NCBI RefSeq assembly: GCF_000016645.1 | Contig: NC_009441.1 | Coordinates: forward strand, 1,426,001-1,490,000 | Direction: 5' to 3' | Length of the DNA stretch: 64,000 bases | From: Flavobacterium johnsoniae UW101 | GTDB lineage: Bacteria > Bacteroidota > Bacteroidia > Flavobacteriales > Flavobacteriaceae | Part shown: piece by piece, positions 7,959 through 16,615 of the stretch | Layout: every line of letters starts with the position of its first letter | Position numbering within the stretch: the stretch's first letter is position 1 | Translations under genes and position numbers: made by a program | The notes under the pieces: model-generated | Told to the model about the DNA's origin: nothing | The model's input: only the letters and a program-made list of their open reading frames with translations | Databases searched by the model: none

Positions 7959-10598
7959 ATGAAAAAGCTGCACCATTATTTAGGTACATTATTTTTAATG
8001 TTTTGCCTATTTTTTTTACCAAATAATCTGTTTGCTCAAAATACAGCTAAAGTTTCAGGAAAAGTACTCGACGATAGCGGCGTAACAATTCCCGGAGCAA
8101 ACGTAACACTTAAGGAAACAGGAAAAAGCACCGTTACAGACGAAAACGGAGGATATTCTTTCTCAAACGTCGAAGCAGGAACCTACACTATTATGGCAAC
8201 AAATGTGGGTTACAAAACTTTCGAGAAAAAAATTGCCTTAAAAGAGGGAGAATCTATAGAGGTAAGCTTACTTCTTGAAGGCGAATCACAAAGTTTAAAA
8301 GAAGTTGTCGTAACAGGTTCATCTGCTCCAAGATCTAAACTTGAATCGAGCGTTGCCATTACCACAATGGGAGCCAAAGCTATTGAAGACCGAGCGCCAT
8401 CGAGCACGGCGGCGTTGCTGCAGACTATTCCGGGATTTGTAGTTGAAGCATCTGGAGGAGAAATTGGAAACAACCTTTTTGCAAGAGGAATTCCGTCTGC
8501 GGGAGCGTATGAATATGTACAGATTCAGGAAGACGGATTACCGGTTTTTGAAGATGGAGCTTTGCAATTTGCCAATGCCGATACTTTTTACAGATTAGAC
8601 GAAACAGTAAGCAAAATGGAAGCTGTTCGTGGAGGTTCTGCTTCAATTTTCGCCAACAATGCTCCGGGAGGAATCATCAACTTTATTTCAAAAACAGGTC
8701 AGAATGATTTTCAAGGAAGAGCAAAATTTACAACCTCAGATTACGGAATGTTTAGAACCGACCTTAATTTATCAGGTGCTTTAATTCAGGATAAATTATT
8801 TTTTAATGTCGGCGGATTTTACAGAACTGACAATGGAGTAAGAAATACTGGTTTTACTGCCAACAAGGGTGGACAAATAAAAGGAAACATCACTTATAAA
8901 TTTGATGACAACGATTATTTAAGAATCAATTTCAAACATCTTGATGACAGAAATACATTCTATTTACCAATCCCTTTAAAAAGCAACAACGGAAAAGTGG
9001 AAGGAATTCCAGGCTTTAATCCAAATTACGGAACATTGACTTCAGTAAATTTCAGTCATTTAAATGTACCTCAATACGGAGGCGGAACTTTCAGCGCAGA
9101 TTTAGAAGATGGTTCACATCCAATTATCAACTCAATTGGAGCTGAATTTAAAAAGAAAATTTCTGAAAAAGTTACTTTCAAAAATGCTTTCAAACAAACA
9201 AGCATCGATTTAAATTACAATGCTATTTTTCCTAATGGAGGACCTTGGACACAAGATGCTTATGCAGCAGATGTTCAAAATACAACAGCAGGAAACCTTG
9301 CTTATACGTATGTAGATAATGGTGCAGCACTTGATCCAAACGCTTTAATTATGAGAGCAGATCTTTGGCACATCGAGAAGAAAATGAGCAATTTTGCGAA
9401 TAATTTCTCTTTTTCTTTTGATTTAGATCCGGTGAAACTAACAGCGGGTTACTACTATTCTAACTGGAAATCAAATCAATACTGGAACTGGAATTCGTAT
9501 TTGGTAAGTGTTTCAGACAATCCGAGATTATTAAATGTAAAAGATAATACAACAGGAGTTGATCATACATGGAATGGTGTAGAAAGAATTACGTGGTTAG
9601 AAAGAGACGCGCAGACAAAAGGGCTTTTAAATGATATTTATGCTGATGCCGAAATTAAAGCGACAGACAATTTAACCTTTAATGCAGGTTTAAGATACAA
9701 CAAAGACAAATATTCCGGATACAGAGACAACGCCAGATTTTTTGCCGAAAACTTAGGAATTTTAGATAATAATACGGCGGATGATGCAGTAACAACAGTA
9801 AAAGGAAATCCTTATACTTATTGGAGATATGATGTAAGTGAATGGTCGTATACTGCAGCGGGAAATTACAAATTCAACGACAATATGGCTTCATACGTGC
9901 GTTACAGCCACGGTTTTAGATCTCCAATTGAAGAATCGTTTTATGATAATGCAGCCAATTTAAGCAAATTGGAAAATACAGAAGTAAATCAGTTTGAGCT
10001 GGGTTATAAATATTCAAGTTCTTTCTTCTCTGTAAATGCGAATTTGTTTCACATGAATTTGAAAAATGTGGCGTTCACGGATATTTTATCTGATGGATCT
10101 TCAGAAAATAAATTTGCCGATGTAAACAATATTGGTCTTGAAGTAGAAACGAATGCAAGATATAAATTTGCGAAACTGAACTTTACATTCACAGTTCAAA
10201 AACCAGAATACGACAACTTTACAGGGACAAATGCAGACGGTTCTACTTTTGATTTTAATGGAAATACTGCACGAAGAATCCCTAAATTTTTCTGCAACCT
10301 AAGACCTGAAGTTGATATTACAAAAGATTTTACAGCTTATGTTCAGTTTTCTTATTACGATAAAAAATTCACGAATCAGGATAACAAACAAGTTTTACCG
10401 GCTTACAAAGAAGTTGGAGCAGGTTTAAATTACACGTATAACAATCTTCGTTTTGCAGTAGATGCTTCAAACTTATTCAACGAAATTGGTTTAACAGAAG
10501 GAGATCCAAGACAAACAACATCTGCAGCGAGCGATGTGTTTATGGCAAGACCTATTTTAGGACGTGCTTTTAGATTTTCGGTAGCGATTAATTTCTAA
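7959..10598 (+). CDS. TonB-dependent receptor with CarboxypepD_reg-like domain
   Basis: An 879-residue outer-membrane transporter. It has a signal peptide ending near NNLFAQ, a carboxypeptidase-regulatory-like beta domain (about 29-110, VSGKVLDDSGVTIPGANV), a plug domain (about 125-240, with ALLQTIPGFVVEASGGE) and a 22-strand barrel ending in aromatic FRFSVAINF. No SusD-like partner follows, so it is not a classical SusCD pair. It is the first gene of the sugar row behind tandem LacI operators. A trehalose-containing or related oligosaccharide as substrate is inferred from the downstream trehalase. Confidence 0.9.
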   Translation: MKKLHHYLGTLFLMFCLFFLPNNLFAQNTAKVSGKVLDDSGVTIPGANVTLKETGKSTVTDENGGYSFSNVEAGTYTIMATNVGYKTFEKKIALKEGESIEVSLLLEGESQSLKEVVVTGSSAPRSKLESSVAITTMGAKAIEDRAPSSTAALLQTIPGFVVEASGGEIGNNLFARGIPSAGAYEYVQIQEDGLPVFEDGALQFANADTFYRLDETVSKMEAVRGGSASIFANNAPGGIINFISKTGQNDFQGRAKFTTSDYGMFRTDLNLSGALIQDKLFFNVGGFYRTDNGVRNTGFTANKGGQIKGNITYKFDDNDYLRINFKHLDDRNTFYLPIPLKSNNGKVEGIPGFNPNYGTLTSVNFSHLNVPQYGGGTFSADLEDGSHPIINSIGAEFKKKISEKVTFKNAFKQTSIDLNYNAIFPNGGPWTQDAYAADVQNTTAGNLAYTYVDNGAALDPNALIMRADLWHIEKKMSNFANNFSFSFDLDPVKLTAGYYYSNWKSNQYWNWNSYLVSVSDNPRLLNVKDNTTGVDHTWNGVERITWLERDAQTKGLLNDIYADAEIKATDNLTFNAGLRYNKDKYSGYRDNARFFAENLGILDNNTADDAVTTVKGNPYTYWRYDVSEWSYTAAGNYKFNDNMASYVRYSHGFRSPIEESFYDNAANLSKLENTEVNQFELGYKYSSSFFSVNANLFHMNLKNVAFTDILSDGSSENKFADVNNIGLEVETNARYKFAKLNFTFTVQKPEYDNFTGTNADGSTFDFNGNTARRIPKFFCNLRPEVDITKDFTAYVQFSYYDKKFTNQDNKQVLPAYKEVGAGLNYTYNNLRFAVDASNLFNEIGLTEGDPRQTTSAASDVFMARPILGRAFRFSVAINF

Positions 10599-10620
10599 AT
10601 TTATATAAGAGTAAAAAGAA

Positions 10621-10796
10621 TTAAACACATAGAAACATAGATTTTTATCACTCAAAAAAAGAGCAAAATAAGAAACTAATTTCCACACATAGTTATGTGG
10701 ATTAATGCAAGTGAAACGCCTTTGAATACACACTAAACTATGTTTCTATGTGTTAAAATTTATATGGTATTGTAGAGACGCACTGCTGTGTGTCTC
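10621..10796. repeat. Nested inverted repeats between receptor and permease genes
   Basis: A 17-bp perfect inverted repeat (10624-10640 with 10738-10754, arm AACACATAGAAACATAG) encloses a smaller hairpin near 10682-10700. A separate hairpin (10775-10783 with 10788-10796, one G-T pair, TGCT loop) follows. Similar elements recur in flavobacterial intergenic DNA. It occupies most of the 243-base gap inside the presumed operon and could lower downstream expression. Confidence 0.7.
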
Positions 10797-10841
10797 GGCA
10801 CCATAACTAAACGTATTACGTTCCATAACCACAAAATACAA

Positions 10842-12062
10842 ATGAAAAATATAGGAATTAAAATCTCACTTTACCTCAATTATTTTGTCTTTGCTATTTT
10901 ATTAAACAGCGTAGGAATTGTGATTTTAAAATCGCAGAAAAATTATGGAGTCGACGAGGTTCAGGCGAGTATTTTAGAAGCCTTTAAAGATATGCCAATT
11001 GCCATTGTATCCTTTTTTATAGCTTCTTTTCTGCCCCGAATAGGTTATAGAAAAGCGATGTTAACAGGATTGGCTTTGGTTACTTTGGCGTGTATTTCTA
11101 TGTATTTTGGAAACTCATTTAACAATGCTAAAATCCTTTTTGCAACCGTTGGAGTTTCATTTGCTCTGATTAAAGTTTCTGTTTATTCGTTAATAGGAAC
11201 CGTAACCGAAACCAAAAAAGAGCACAATGCTTTAATGAGCAGTATCGAAGGTTTTTTTATGGTAGGAATTGCGCTGGCTTATTTTTTATTTCCGGCTTTT
11301 AATAACGAAAATGATCCCAATTCATGGCTTAATGTATATTGGTTATTGGCAGGATTATCGTTTTTATCGTTTTTGTTTTTACTCTTTATAAAATTTGAAG
11401 AAACAGAAGTCGCAGCAGGAGCAAACCTTAAAGATGATTTTTTGCAGATGTTCAAATTAATGGCAAAACTGCTGACCGTTATTTTTGTCATCAGCGTGTT
11501 TTTATTTGTAATGATCGAGCAGGGAATACTTTCTTGGCTGCCTACATTTAATACAAAAGTGCTGCATCTGCCTGAAAACATCAGCATTATGATGGCCAGT
11601 ATTTTGGCAGTTTCATTAGCAATTGGAAGACTTATAGCAGGAATTGTAACTAAAAAAATAAACTGGATTTGGGTTTTAAGTTTCTGCATTGTTTCAGCCA
11701 TGCTTTTGGTAACATTTGTGCTTCCAAAAACGGTTGGATTAGAAGTGAAAAATATTGATACACTTTCAGATATACCATTAATTGGTTTTGCATTTCCTTT
11801 AATCGGATTGTTTATTGCGCCCATTTATCCATTGTTAAATTCAATTGTATTAAGTGCTTTACCAAAGAATCTGCAAAGTTCCATGACCGGATTAATTGTC
11901 ATTTTTTCGGCTCTTGGCGGCACATTGGGGTCCAGAATTACAGGCTGGCTTTTTAAAAATGAAGGTCCGGAAAAGGCTTTTTATTTTACCCTCATTCCAA
12001 TGACTTTGTTACTGATCTCCTTTTTTATTCTTAAAAAAATAACTGCAAAAGATGAAATTTAA
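10842..12062 (+). CDS. MFS transporter, probable sugar permease
   Basis: A 406-residue major facilitator with 12 predicted membrane segments. The frame is open from 10788, but the upstream part lies in a repeat hairpin; the ATG at 10842 (MKNIGIKISLYLNYFVFAIL) gives a normal N-terminus just before TM1. The loop after TM2 has FLPRIGYRKAMLTG, in the position of the MFS signature. The stop overlaps the trehalase start by 11 bases, so translation is probably coupled. The likely role is to bring trehalose or a related disaccharide across the inner membrane; substrate specificity is inferred from the overlap. Confidence 0.85.
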   Translation: MKNIGIKISLYLNYFVFAILLNSVGIVILKSQKNYGVDEVQASILEAFKDMPIAIVSFFIASFLPRIGYRKAMLTGLALVTLACISMYFGNSFNNAKILFATVGVSFALIKVSVYSLIGTVTETKKEHNALMSSIEGFFMVGIALAYFLFPAFNNENDPNSWLNVYWLLAGLSFLSFLFLLFIKFEETEVAAGANLKDDFLQMFKLMAKLLTVIFVISVFLFVMIEQGILSWLPTFNTKVLHLPENISIMMASILAVSLAIGRLIAGIVTKKINWIWVLSFCIVSAMLLVTFVLPKTVGLEVKNIDTLSDIPLIGFAFPLIGLFIAPIYPLLNSIVLSALPKNLQSSMTGLIVIFSALGGTLGSRITGWLFKNEGPEKAFYFTLIPMTLLLISFFILKKITAKDEI

Positions 12063-13917
12063 ACTACATATAACCCAAACCATCGAAAAATTATTGGCTC
12101 AGGAAGATACTGACGGCGATAAAAAAATTACGATAGATGACAACGGTCCAAAAAGTTTTTTACTTTATGATCAAGATGGAAATCCGGCAGTTATTAAAGG
12201 AACTTACCAGCTCTCGAATTTATTGCAGGAACTGGCCTTGGCTAAGAAAAACAATGTCGAATCAGCGGAGATAGATTTAAACGAAATCACCGAAGATCCT
12301 GTCAAAAGAATTTCAAGAAAAATTAAAGACTTGTATTGGAACGGCCTTACCAGAACAATCGATGCCATTGGCGTAAAGAAAATTCTGGAAGACGATAAAA
12401 TCGAAAATGAATTTGCTTATTTATATGTGCCTTTTGGCGACGAAATTGTTTTTGATTATTTCAAGAAATTAGAAGCCTCAACACCAAAATTAAAAGTGGT
12501 GCAGATGCCTAAAAATATTACTCCTGAATATGTTTTATCACTGAACAAAAAACCGGGAATTCTGGCTTTGGCACTTCAAATTAAAAACAATGAAGTTTCG
12601 GGCGTTCCGTTTGTGGTTCCCGGCGGAAGATTCAACGAAATGTACGGCTGGGACAGTTATTTTATTGCTAAAGGACTTTTAATTGATGATAAAATTGACC
12701 TTGCTTTGGGTATTGCCGAGAACTTTAAATATCAAATAGATCATTACGGAAAAATTCTAAACGCTAACAGAAGTTATTATTTAACCAGAACACAGCCTCC
12801 GTTGTATACATCGTTGATTATAGATGTTTTAGAAAAGTCAAATCCGGATATTTTTTGGATTGAAAGACATTTAAAAACGGCTATAAAAGAATATTTAACC
12901 GTTTGGATGGAAGAAGGAAAAAGACTTACAGCAAATGGTTTAAATCGTTATAAAGCAGAAGGAATCGGGCTTCCGTTTGAGGTAGAAGAAGGGCATTTTG
13001 ATGATATTCTGGAACAATATGCGCCAAAATACAACTTGTCTACGCGAGAATTCGAAAAGAAATATCTGGAAAGGGAAGTGGTTGATGAAGAACTCGATAA
13101 ATACTTTATTCACGATCGGAGCATGCGCGAAAGCGGTCATGACACAACCAATAGATTAGTTGGAGTTTGTGCCAATTTAAATACAGTTGCGATCAATAGT
13201 CTGCTTTATAAATACGAAACCGATATTGCTTTTTTGATTCAGAAATACTTTAAAAATGAATTTCAATATTTTGAAGATAAATCCTTTTCAAGTGAATATT
13301 GGCTGTTAAAAGCATCTTCGAGAAAAGAAAAAATAAACAAATTGTTATGGAGTTCTGAAAATGGAATTTATTTCGATTATGATTTTGTGAATGAAAAACA
13401 GCATGTTTTTGAAGCAGCCACAACTTTTTATCCGCTTTGGGCAAAAATAAGTACTCCGGAACAAGCTGAAATTTTGGTGAAAAAGACACTTCCAAAGTTT
13501 AAAATGAAAGGCGGAATTACGGGAAGTACCAAAGAATCAATTGCCGGCGTTGATGAAAATGCACCAATACGCCAATGGGATTATCCGTTTGGCTGGGCGC
13601 CGCATCAAATGCTTTTATGGGAAGGACTTCTGAATTATAATTTTAATGAAGAAGCGCAGGAAATGGTCTATCGCTGGCTTTGGCTCATTACCAGAAACGC
13701 GGTTGATTACAACGGAACGATTCCGGAAAAGTTTGATTTATCGATAAGCTCGCATAAAATCTTTGCCGAATACGGAAACGTAGGAACGGAATTTAATTAT
13801 ATAACCGAGGAAGGTTTTGGATGGATGAATGCTTCGTATCAATTCGGTTTAACGATTTTAAAAGACGATTTAAAACAAAAATTATCAGATTTAGTTGATC
13901 CTGATGAACTTTTTTAA
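12052..13917 (+). CDS. GH37 trehalase, cytosolic, fungal neutral type
   Basis: A 621-residue trehalase that would hydrolyse trehalose to two glucose. Both family signatures are present: PGGRFNEMYGWDSY (190-203) and QWDYPFGWAP (508-517). RESGHDTTNR carries the likely catalytic acid Asp364, and AEYGNVGTEFNYITEEGFGW fits the C-terminal catalytic region. There is no signal peptide, unlike periplasmic TreA. The N-terminus has an EF-hand-like loop DTDGDKKITIDD (19-30) followed by NGPK, resembling the calcium-binding motif of fungal neutral trehalases such as yeast Nth1. The start overlaps the MFS gene by 11 bases. A few extra N-terminal residues cannot be excluded. Confidence 0.93.
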   Translation: MKFKLHITQTIEKLLAQEDTDGDKKITIDDNGPKSFLLYDQDGNPAVIKGTYQLSNLLQELALAKKNNVESAEIDLNEITEDPVKRISRKIKDLYWNGLTRTIDAIGVKKILEDDKIENEFAYLYVPFGDEIVFDYFKKLEASTPKLKVVQMPKNITPEYVLSLNKKPGILALALQIKNNEVSGVPFVVPGGRFNEMYGWDSYFIAKGLLIDDKIDLALGIAENFKYQIDHYGKILNANRSYYLTRTQPPLYTSLIIDVLEKSNPDIFWIERHLKTAIKEYLTVWMEEGKRLTANGLNRYKAEGIGLPFEVEEGHFDDILEQYAPKYNLSTREFEKKYLEREVVDEELDKYFIHDRSMRESGHDTTNRLVGVCANLNTVAINSLLYKYETDIAFLIQKYFKNEFQYFEDKSFSSEYWLLKASSRKEKINKLLWSSENGIYFDYDFVNEKQHVFEAATTFYPLWAKISTPEQAEILVKKTLPKFKMKGGITGSTKESIAGVDENAPIRQWDYPFGWAPHQMLLWEGLLNYNFNEEAQEMVYRWLWLITRNAVDYNGTIPEKFDLSISSHKIFAEYGNVGTEFNYITEEGFGWMNASYQFGLTILKDDLKQKLSDLVDPDELF

Positions 13918-13930
13918 GGTTCATAAAATG

Positions 13931-13968
13931 AGAAACCCGACAGGTTTTTAAAAACCTGTCGGGTTTCT
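13931..13968. terminator. 38-bp perfect palindrome, likely bidirectional terminator
   Basis: Arms 13931-13949 and 13950-13968 are exact reverse complements with no spacer (core ACCCGACAGGTTTTT). It lies 13 bases after the trehalase stop, between convergent genes. A related imperfect copy is at 63464-63496, so it is also a dispersed repeat. Confidence 0.7.
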
Positions 13969-13976
13969 GTTTCATA

Positions 13977-14045
13977 AGCCTTCGACTTCGCTCAGGATGA
14001 CACTCATTTTATGACAACATTTGTCAGGCTGAGCGAAGTCGAAGC
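13977..14045. repeat. Inverted repeat with TTCGACTTCGCTCAG core
   Basis: The left arm (13977-14002) and right arm (14023-14045) share TTCGACTTCGCTCAG and its complement, with a few mismatches near the loop. It follows the 38-bp palindrome in the same convergent gap. A degraded relative (GACTTCACTCAGTCTGACA) is at about 34962-34980. Confidence 0.65.
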
Positions 14046-14055
14046 TCTTTATAAA

Positions 14056-15030
14056 TTAAACTTTTCTACCCATTAAATTTTCGCCAAAAGTTCTTAAAAT
14101 ATTTTTCTTTTCAGCGTTAATATCCATTTTTTCTAAAGTTTCAAAAGCTTTAAAAGTGTACATTTCAATTGCTTCCTGAGTTGATTTTGAAGCTCCTGAT
14201 TCGTTAAAAATAGCTTTTGCAGTTTCTATTTTCTCTGAATTATCTTCTAATTGCAAACTGAATAATTTTTCTAATTCTGAAGCTTTTTCCGGAGTCGAAA
14301 ATTCTAAAGCTTTTAGATATAAATAGGTTTTTTTGTTTTCGATAATATCACCGCCAACCTGTTTTCCAAAAGTTTCCGGATCACCAAAAGCATCTAAATA
14401 ATCATCTTGTAACTGGAAAGCGAGACCTAAATTCAATCCGAAATCGTAAATTAAATCGCCTTCTTTTTCAGAAGTTTTAGCCACAATTGCACCCATTTTC
14501 ATGGCAGCAGCAACTAAAACAGCGGTTTTATATTCGATCATTTTTAAATATTCCGGGATCGTAACGTTGTTTCTTTGTTCAAAATCAACATCCCACTGCT
14601 GTCCTTCGCATACTTCAAGAGCCGTTTTGCTGAAAAGTTTCGCTAAATCTCTAAAAACCTCTGGCTCGTATTGTTCAAAATACTGGTAAGCCAGGATCAG
14701 CATGGCATCTCCAGAAAGAATTCCGGTATTTAAATCCCATTTTTCATGAACCGTAACTTGACCTCTTCTTAAAGGCGCGTCATCCATAATATCATCATGA
14801 ACAAGCGAAAAATTATGAAAAACTTCAACCGCCATTGCAGCCGGAAGAGCCGTTTTATAGTTAGTATCAAAAACTTCTGCAGCCATTAAGGTAAGTACCG
14901 GACGCATACGTTTTCCGCCAAGTCCTAAAATATATTCAATGGGTTCGTAAAGATTTGTGGGTTCTTTGTGTATGTTTTGATTTTTTAGATAATCAATAAA
15001 AAAATCCTGGTACTGGCTAATATCGTGCAT
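14056..15030 (-). CDS. Polyprenyl (farnesyl/geranylgeranyl) diphosphate synthase
   Basis: A 324-residue trans-isoprenyl diphosphate synthase. The first Asp-rich motif is HDDIMDDAPLRRG (about 85-97) and the second is QLQDDYLDAFGD (about 208-219); both bind Mg-diphosphate. GGKRMRP near residue 40 binds isopentenyl diphosphate. It would make the prenyl chain for menaquinone, carotenoids or undecaprenyl phosphate; chain length cannot be read reliably. A -7 box about 25 bases upstream indicates its own promoter. It is convergent with the trehalase. Confidence 0.92.
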   Translation of the reverse strand: MHDISQYQDFFIDYLKNQNIHKEPTNLYEPIEYILGLGGKRMRPVLTLMAAEVFDTNYKTALPAAMAVEVFHNFSLVHDDIMDDAPLRRGQVTVHEKWDLNTGILSGDAMLILAYQYFEQYEPEVFRDLAKLFSKTALEVCEGQQWDVDFEQRNNVTIPEYLKMIEYKTAVLVAAAMKMGAIVAKTSEKEGDLIYDFGLNLGLAFQLQDDYLDAFGDPETFGKQVGGDIIENKKTYLYLKALEFSTPEKASELEKLFSLQLEDNSEKIETAKAIFNESGASKSTQEAIEMYTFKAFETLEKMDINAEKKNILRTFGENLMGRKV

Positions 15031-15054
15031 GATGAAATTCTAATTTACGAGCCT

Positions 15055-15062
15055 CAAAGATA
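15055..15062 (-). promoter_or_regulatory. -7 box for the prenyl synthase gene
   Basis: The complement reads TATCTTTG, an exact TAnnTTTG. The implied start near 15051 gives a leader of about 20 bases. Confidence 0.5.
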
Positions 15063-15173
15063 CGATTCATTATGAATTAATTCTTTCCTAAAATTTTAAA
15101 TGATGAGTTTCCATTCAAAATCTCTGCGAAAACCACTAATTCTTAAGGTGTTAAAATTATTTTGAAAAAACTT

Positions 15174-15213
15174 GGAAACTTTTTTGGTATTTAGAGTTTC
15201 CTGTCTATATTTG
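15174..15213 (+). promoter_or_regulatory. Promoter plus TetR-type operator of the yceI-like gene
   Basis: GGAAACT (15174-15180), 14 bases and AGTTTCC (15195-15201) form a dyad. Four bases further is TATATTTG (15206-15213), an exact -7 box. A TTTG at 15183-15186 inside the dyad lies 19 bases upstream of it, a good -33 element. A repressor on the dyad would cover the -33 region. The same layout is found before the tetR gene. Confidence 0.7.
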
Positions 15214-15296
15214 CATCGTTATTTGGAAACTTAGAACACTGTAAAAGTTTCCATAAGAGTTTTAATAGTTTATAAACTCATTTAAATCAAATATTT

Positions 15297-15818
15297 ATGA
15301 AAACAACATGGACCTTAGATTCTACTCAATCAGATGTTTTAATTAAAATGAGACATTCGATAATTGCTTATTTGGGAGGAACAACAAACAAATTTGGCGG
15401 TTATGTGAATATTGAAGATAATGAAATTGAAGATGCATCAGTTGAGTTTTCACTGGATATTAACAATAAAACTGAAAGCTTTCAGCAGATTGATACCAAT
15501 TTACAGCTTCAGGACTTTTTTGATGTAGATGAACATCCGATTATCAGTTTTAAATCGACTTCATTTCAAAAGATAAATAACAATATTAATTTTTTCAAAG
15601 GAGATTTAACCATAAAAGATGTTACGAGAGTTGTAGAACTTGATGCAGAATTTATTGGAGTAAATACATATAACGGAGAGAAAAAAGTTGCTTTTGAAAT
15701 TAAAGGAGATATTAAACGTCAGGATTTTGGTCTTGACTACAATTCTTTTCATCATAATGGAGGTTTAGCGCTTGGAAAAGACATTAAACTAATCGCTAAT
15801 TTAGAATTTAGCATATAA
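15297..15818 (+). CDS. YceI family protein, cytosolic
   Basis: A 173-residue YceI-fold protein, a lipocalin-like barrel that in relatives binds a polyprenyl-type lipid. Family features include WTLDSTQSDVLIKMRHS at the N-terminus, DVDEHPIISFKSTS in the middle and GDLTIKDVTRVVELDAEF. There is no signal peptide, unlike E. coli YceI, so it is likely cytoplasmic. It shares an operator/promoter layout with the following tetR gene, 109 bases downstream, and probably belongs to the same regulon as the efflux pump. Its ligand and role are unknown. Confidence 0.88.
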   Translation: MKTTWTLDSTQSDVLIKMRHSIIAYLGGTTNKFGGYVNIEDNEIEDASVEFSLDINNKTESFQQIDTNLQLQDFFDVDEHPIISFKSTSFQKINNNINFFKGDLTIKDVTRVVELDAEFIGVNTYNGEKKVAFEIKGDIKRQDFGLDYNSFHHNGGLALGKDIKLIANLEFSI

Positions 15819-15864
15819 ATCTTACATGATTATTAATTTAATGTAAAATTATTACAAATAACAT

Positions 15865-15905
15865 GGAAACTATTTTTTTAGATTTTAGTTTCCTAGTTAT
15901 ATTTG
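15865..15905 (+). promoter_or_regulatory. Promoter plus TetR-type operator of tetR/efflux operon
   Basis: GGAAACT (15865-15871), 15 bases, AGTTTCC (15887-15893), then four bases and TATATTTG (15898-15905). The arms and the 4-base distance to the -7 box are the same as in the yceI promoter, implying one regulator, probably the TetR protein encoded immediately downstream (autoregulation). Confidence 0.7.
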
Positions 15906-15927
15906 TAAGGCAATTGGGAAAATTAAA

Positions 15928-16527
15928 ATGAAAGAGAAAATAATAGCAAAAGCAAGTGAACTTTTTTTGAAGCTTGGTTTTAAGAGTGTTACGATGGATG
16001 ATATTGCAGGAGAAATGTGTATTTCGAAAAAAACGATTTACAAATATTTCTGTAATAAAGAAGTTTTGATTGAAGAAAGCACTTCAATGGTTCATAGTCA
16101 GGTTCACGAAATTATGGATACTATTATAGCTAAGAATTATAATGCTATTCATGAAAATTTTGAGATTAGAGAAATGTTTCGGGATATGTTTAAAAACAAT
16201 ATTGATACTTCTCCAATTTACCAGTTGAAAAAGCATTATCCGGAGATTTACCAAAATATCCTTTCAATCGAAATTGATCAATGTACACAGTGTTTCAAAG
16301 ATAATATTGATAAAGGAATTCGAGAAGGGCTTTACAGAAGTGATTTGAATGTTGAGGTTTATGTGAAGTTTTATTACACACTAATTTTTCATATTAATGA
16401 AAATACGGTTTCAGAAAGTGAAGCACAAAGAATAGAATTAGAAGCATTAGAATACCATACTCGAGCAATGGCTACTGAAAAAGGAGTCGAGGAATTAGAA
16501 AAGCAATTAAAACGAATTAAAAATTAA
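15928..16527 (+). CDS. TetR/AcrR family regulator
   Basis: A 199-residue TetR-type regulator. The N-terminal HTH (about 5-50) includes KASELFLKLGFKSVTMDDIA and ISKKTIYKYFCNKEVLIEE, typical of the family. The C-terminal helical ligand domain is divergent. It lies directly upstream of the tolC-mfp-rnd genes in the same direction and probably represses them, itself and the yceI-like gene through the GGAAACT/AGTTTCC dyads. The inducer is unknown. Confidence 0.92.
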   Translation: MKEKIIAKASELFLKLGFKSVTMDDIAGEMCISKKTIYKYFCNKEVLIEESTSMVHSQVHEIMDTIIAKNYNAIHENFEIREMFRDMFKNNIDTSPIYQLKKHYPEIYQNILSIEIDQCTQCFKDNIDKGIREGLYRSDLNVEVYVKFYYTLIFHINENTVSESEAQRIELEALEYHTRAMATEKGVEELEKQLKRIKN

Positions 16528-16544
16528 CCATTCCAAAAATTGAT

Positions 16545-16579
16545 CGTCATTTTTCTGTGAGGGTAAAGAAAAAATGACG
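16545..16579 (+). other. Hairpin in the tetR-tolC gap
   Basis: CGTCATTTTTCT (16545-16556) pairs with 16567-16579 with one bulged base, leaving a 10-base loop. No T-run follows, so it is not a standard terminator. It may moderate read-through or mark an mRNA processing site between the regulator and the pump genes. Confidence 0.5.
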
Positions 16580-16615
16580 GTCCCATCTCAAATTTAAAAA
16601 TAAATAGTAACACTT

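Noticed and set aside
11279..11824. 181-codon frame antisense to the MFS gene
   Set aside because: Long only because the hydrophobic codons of the MFS gene avoid antisense stops; sense gene is certain.
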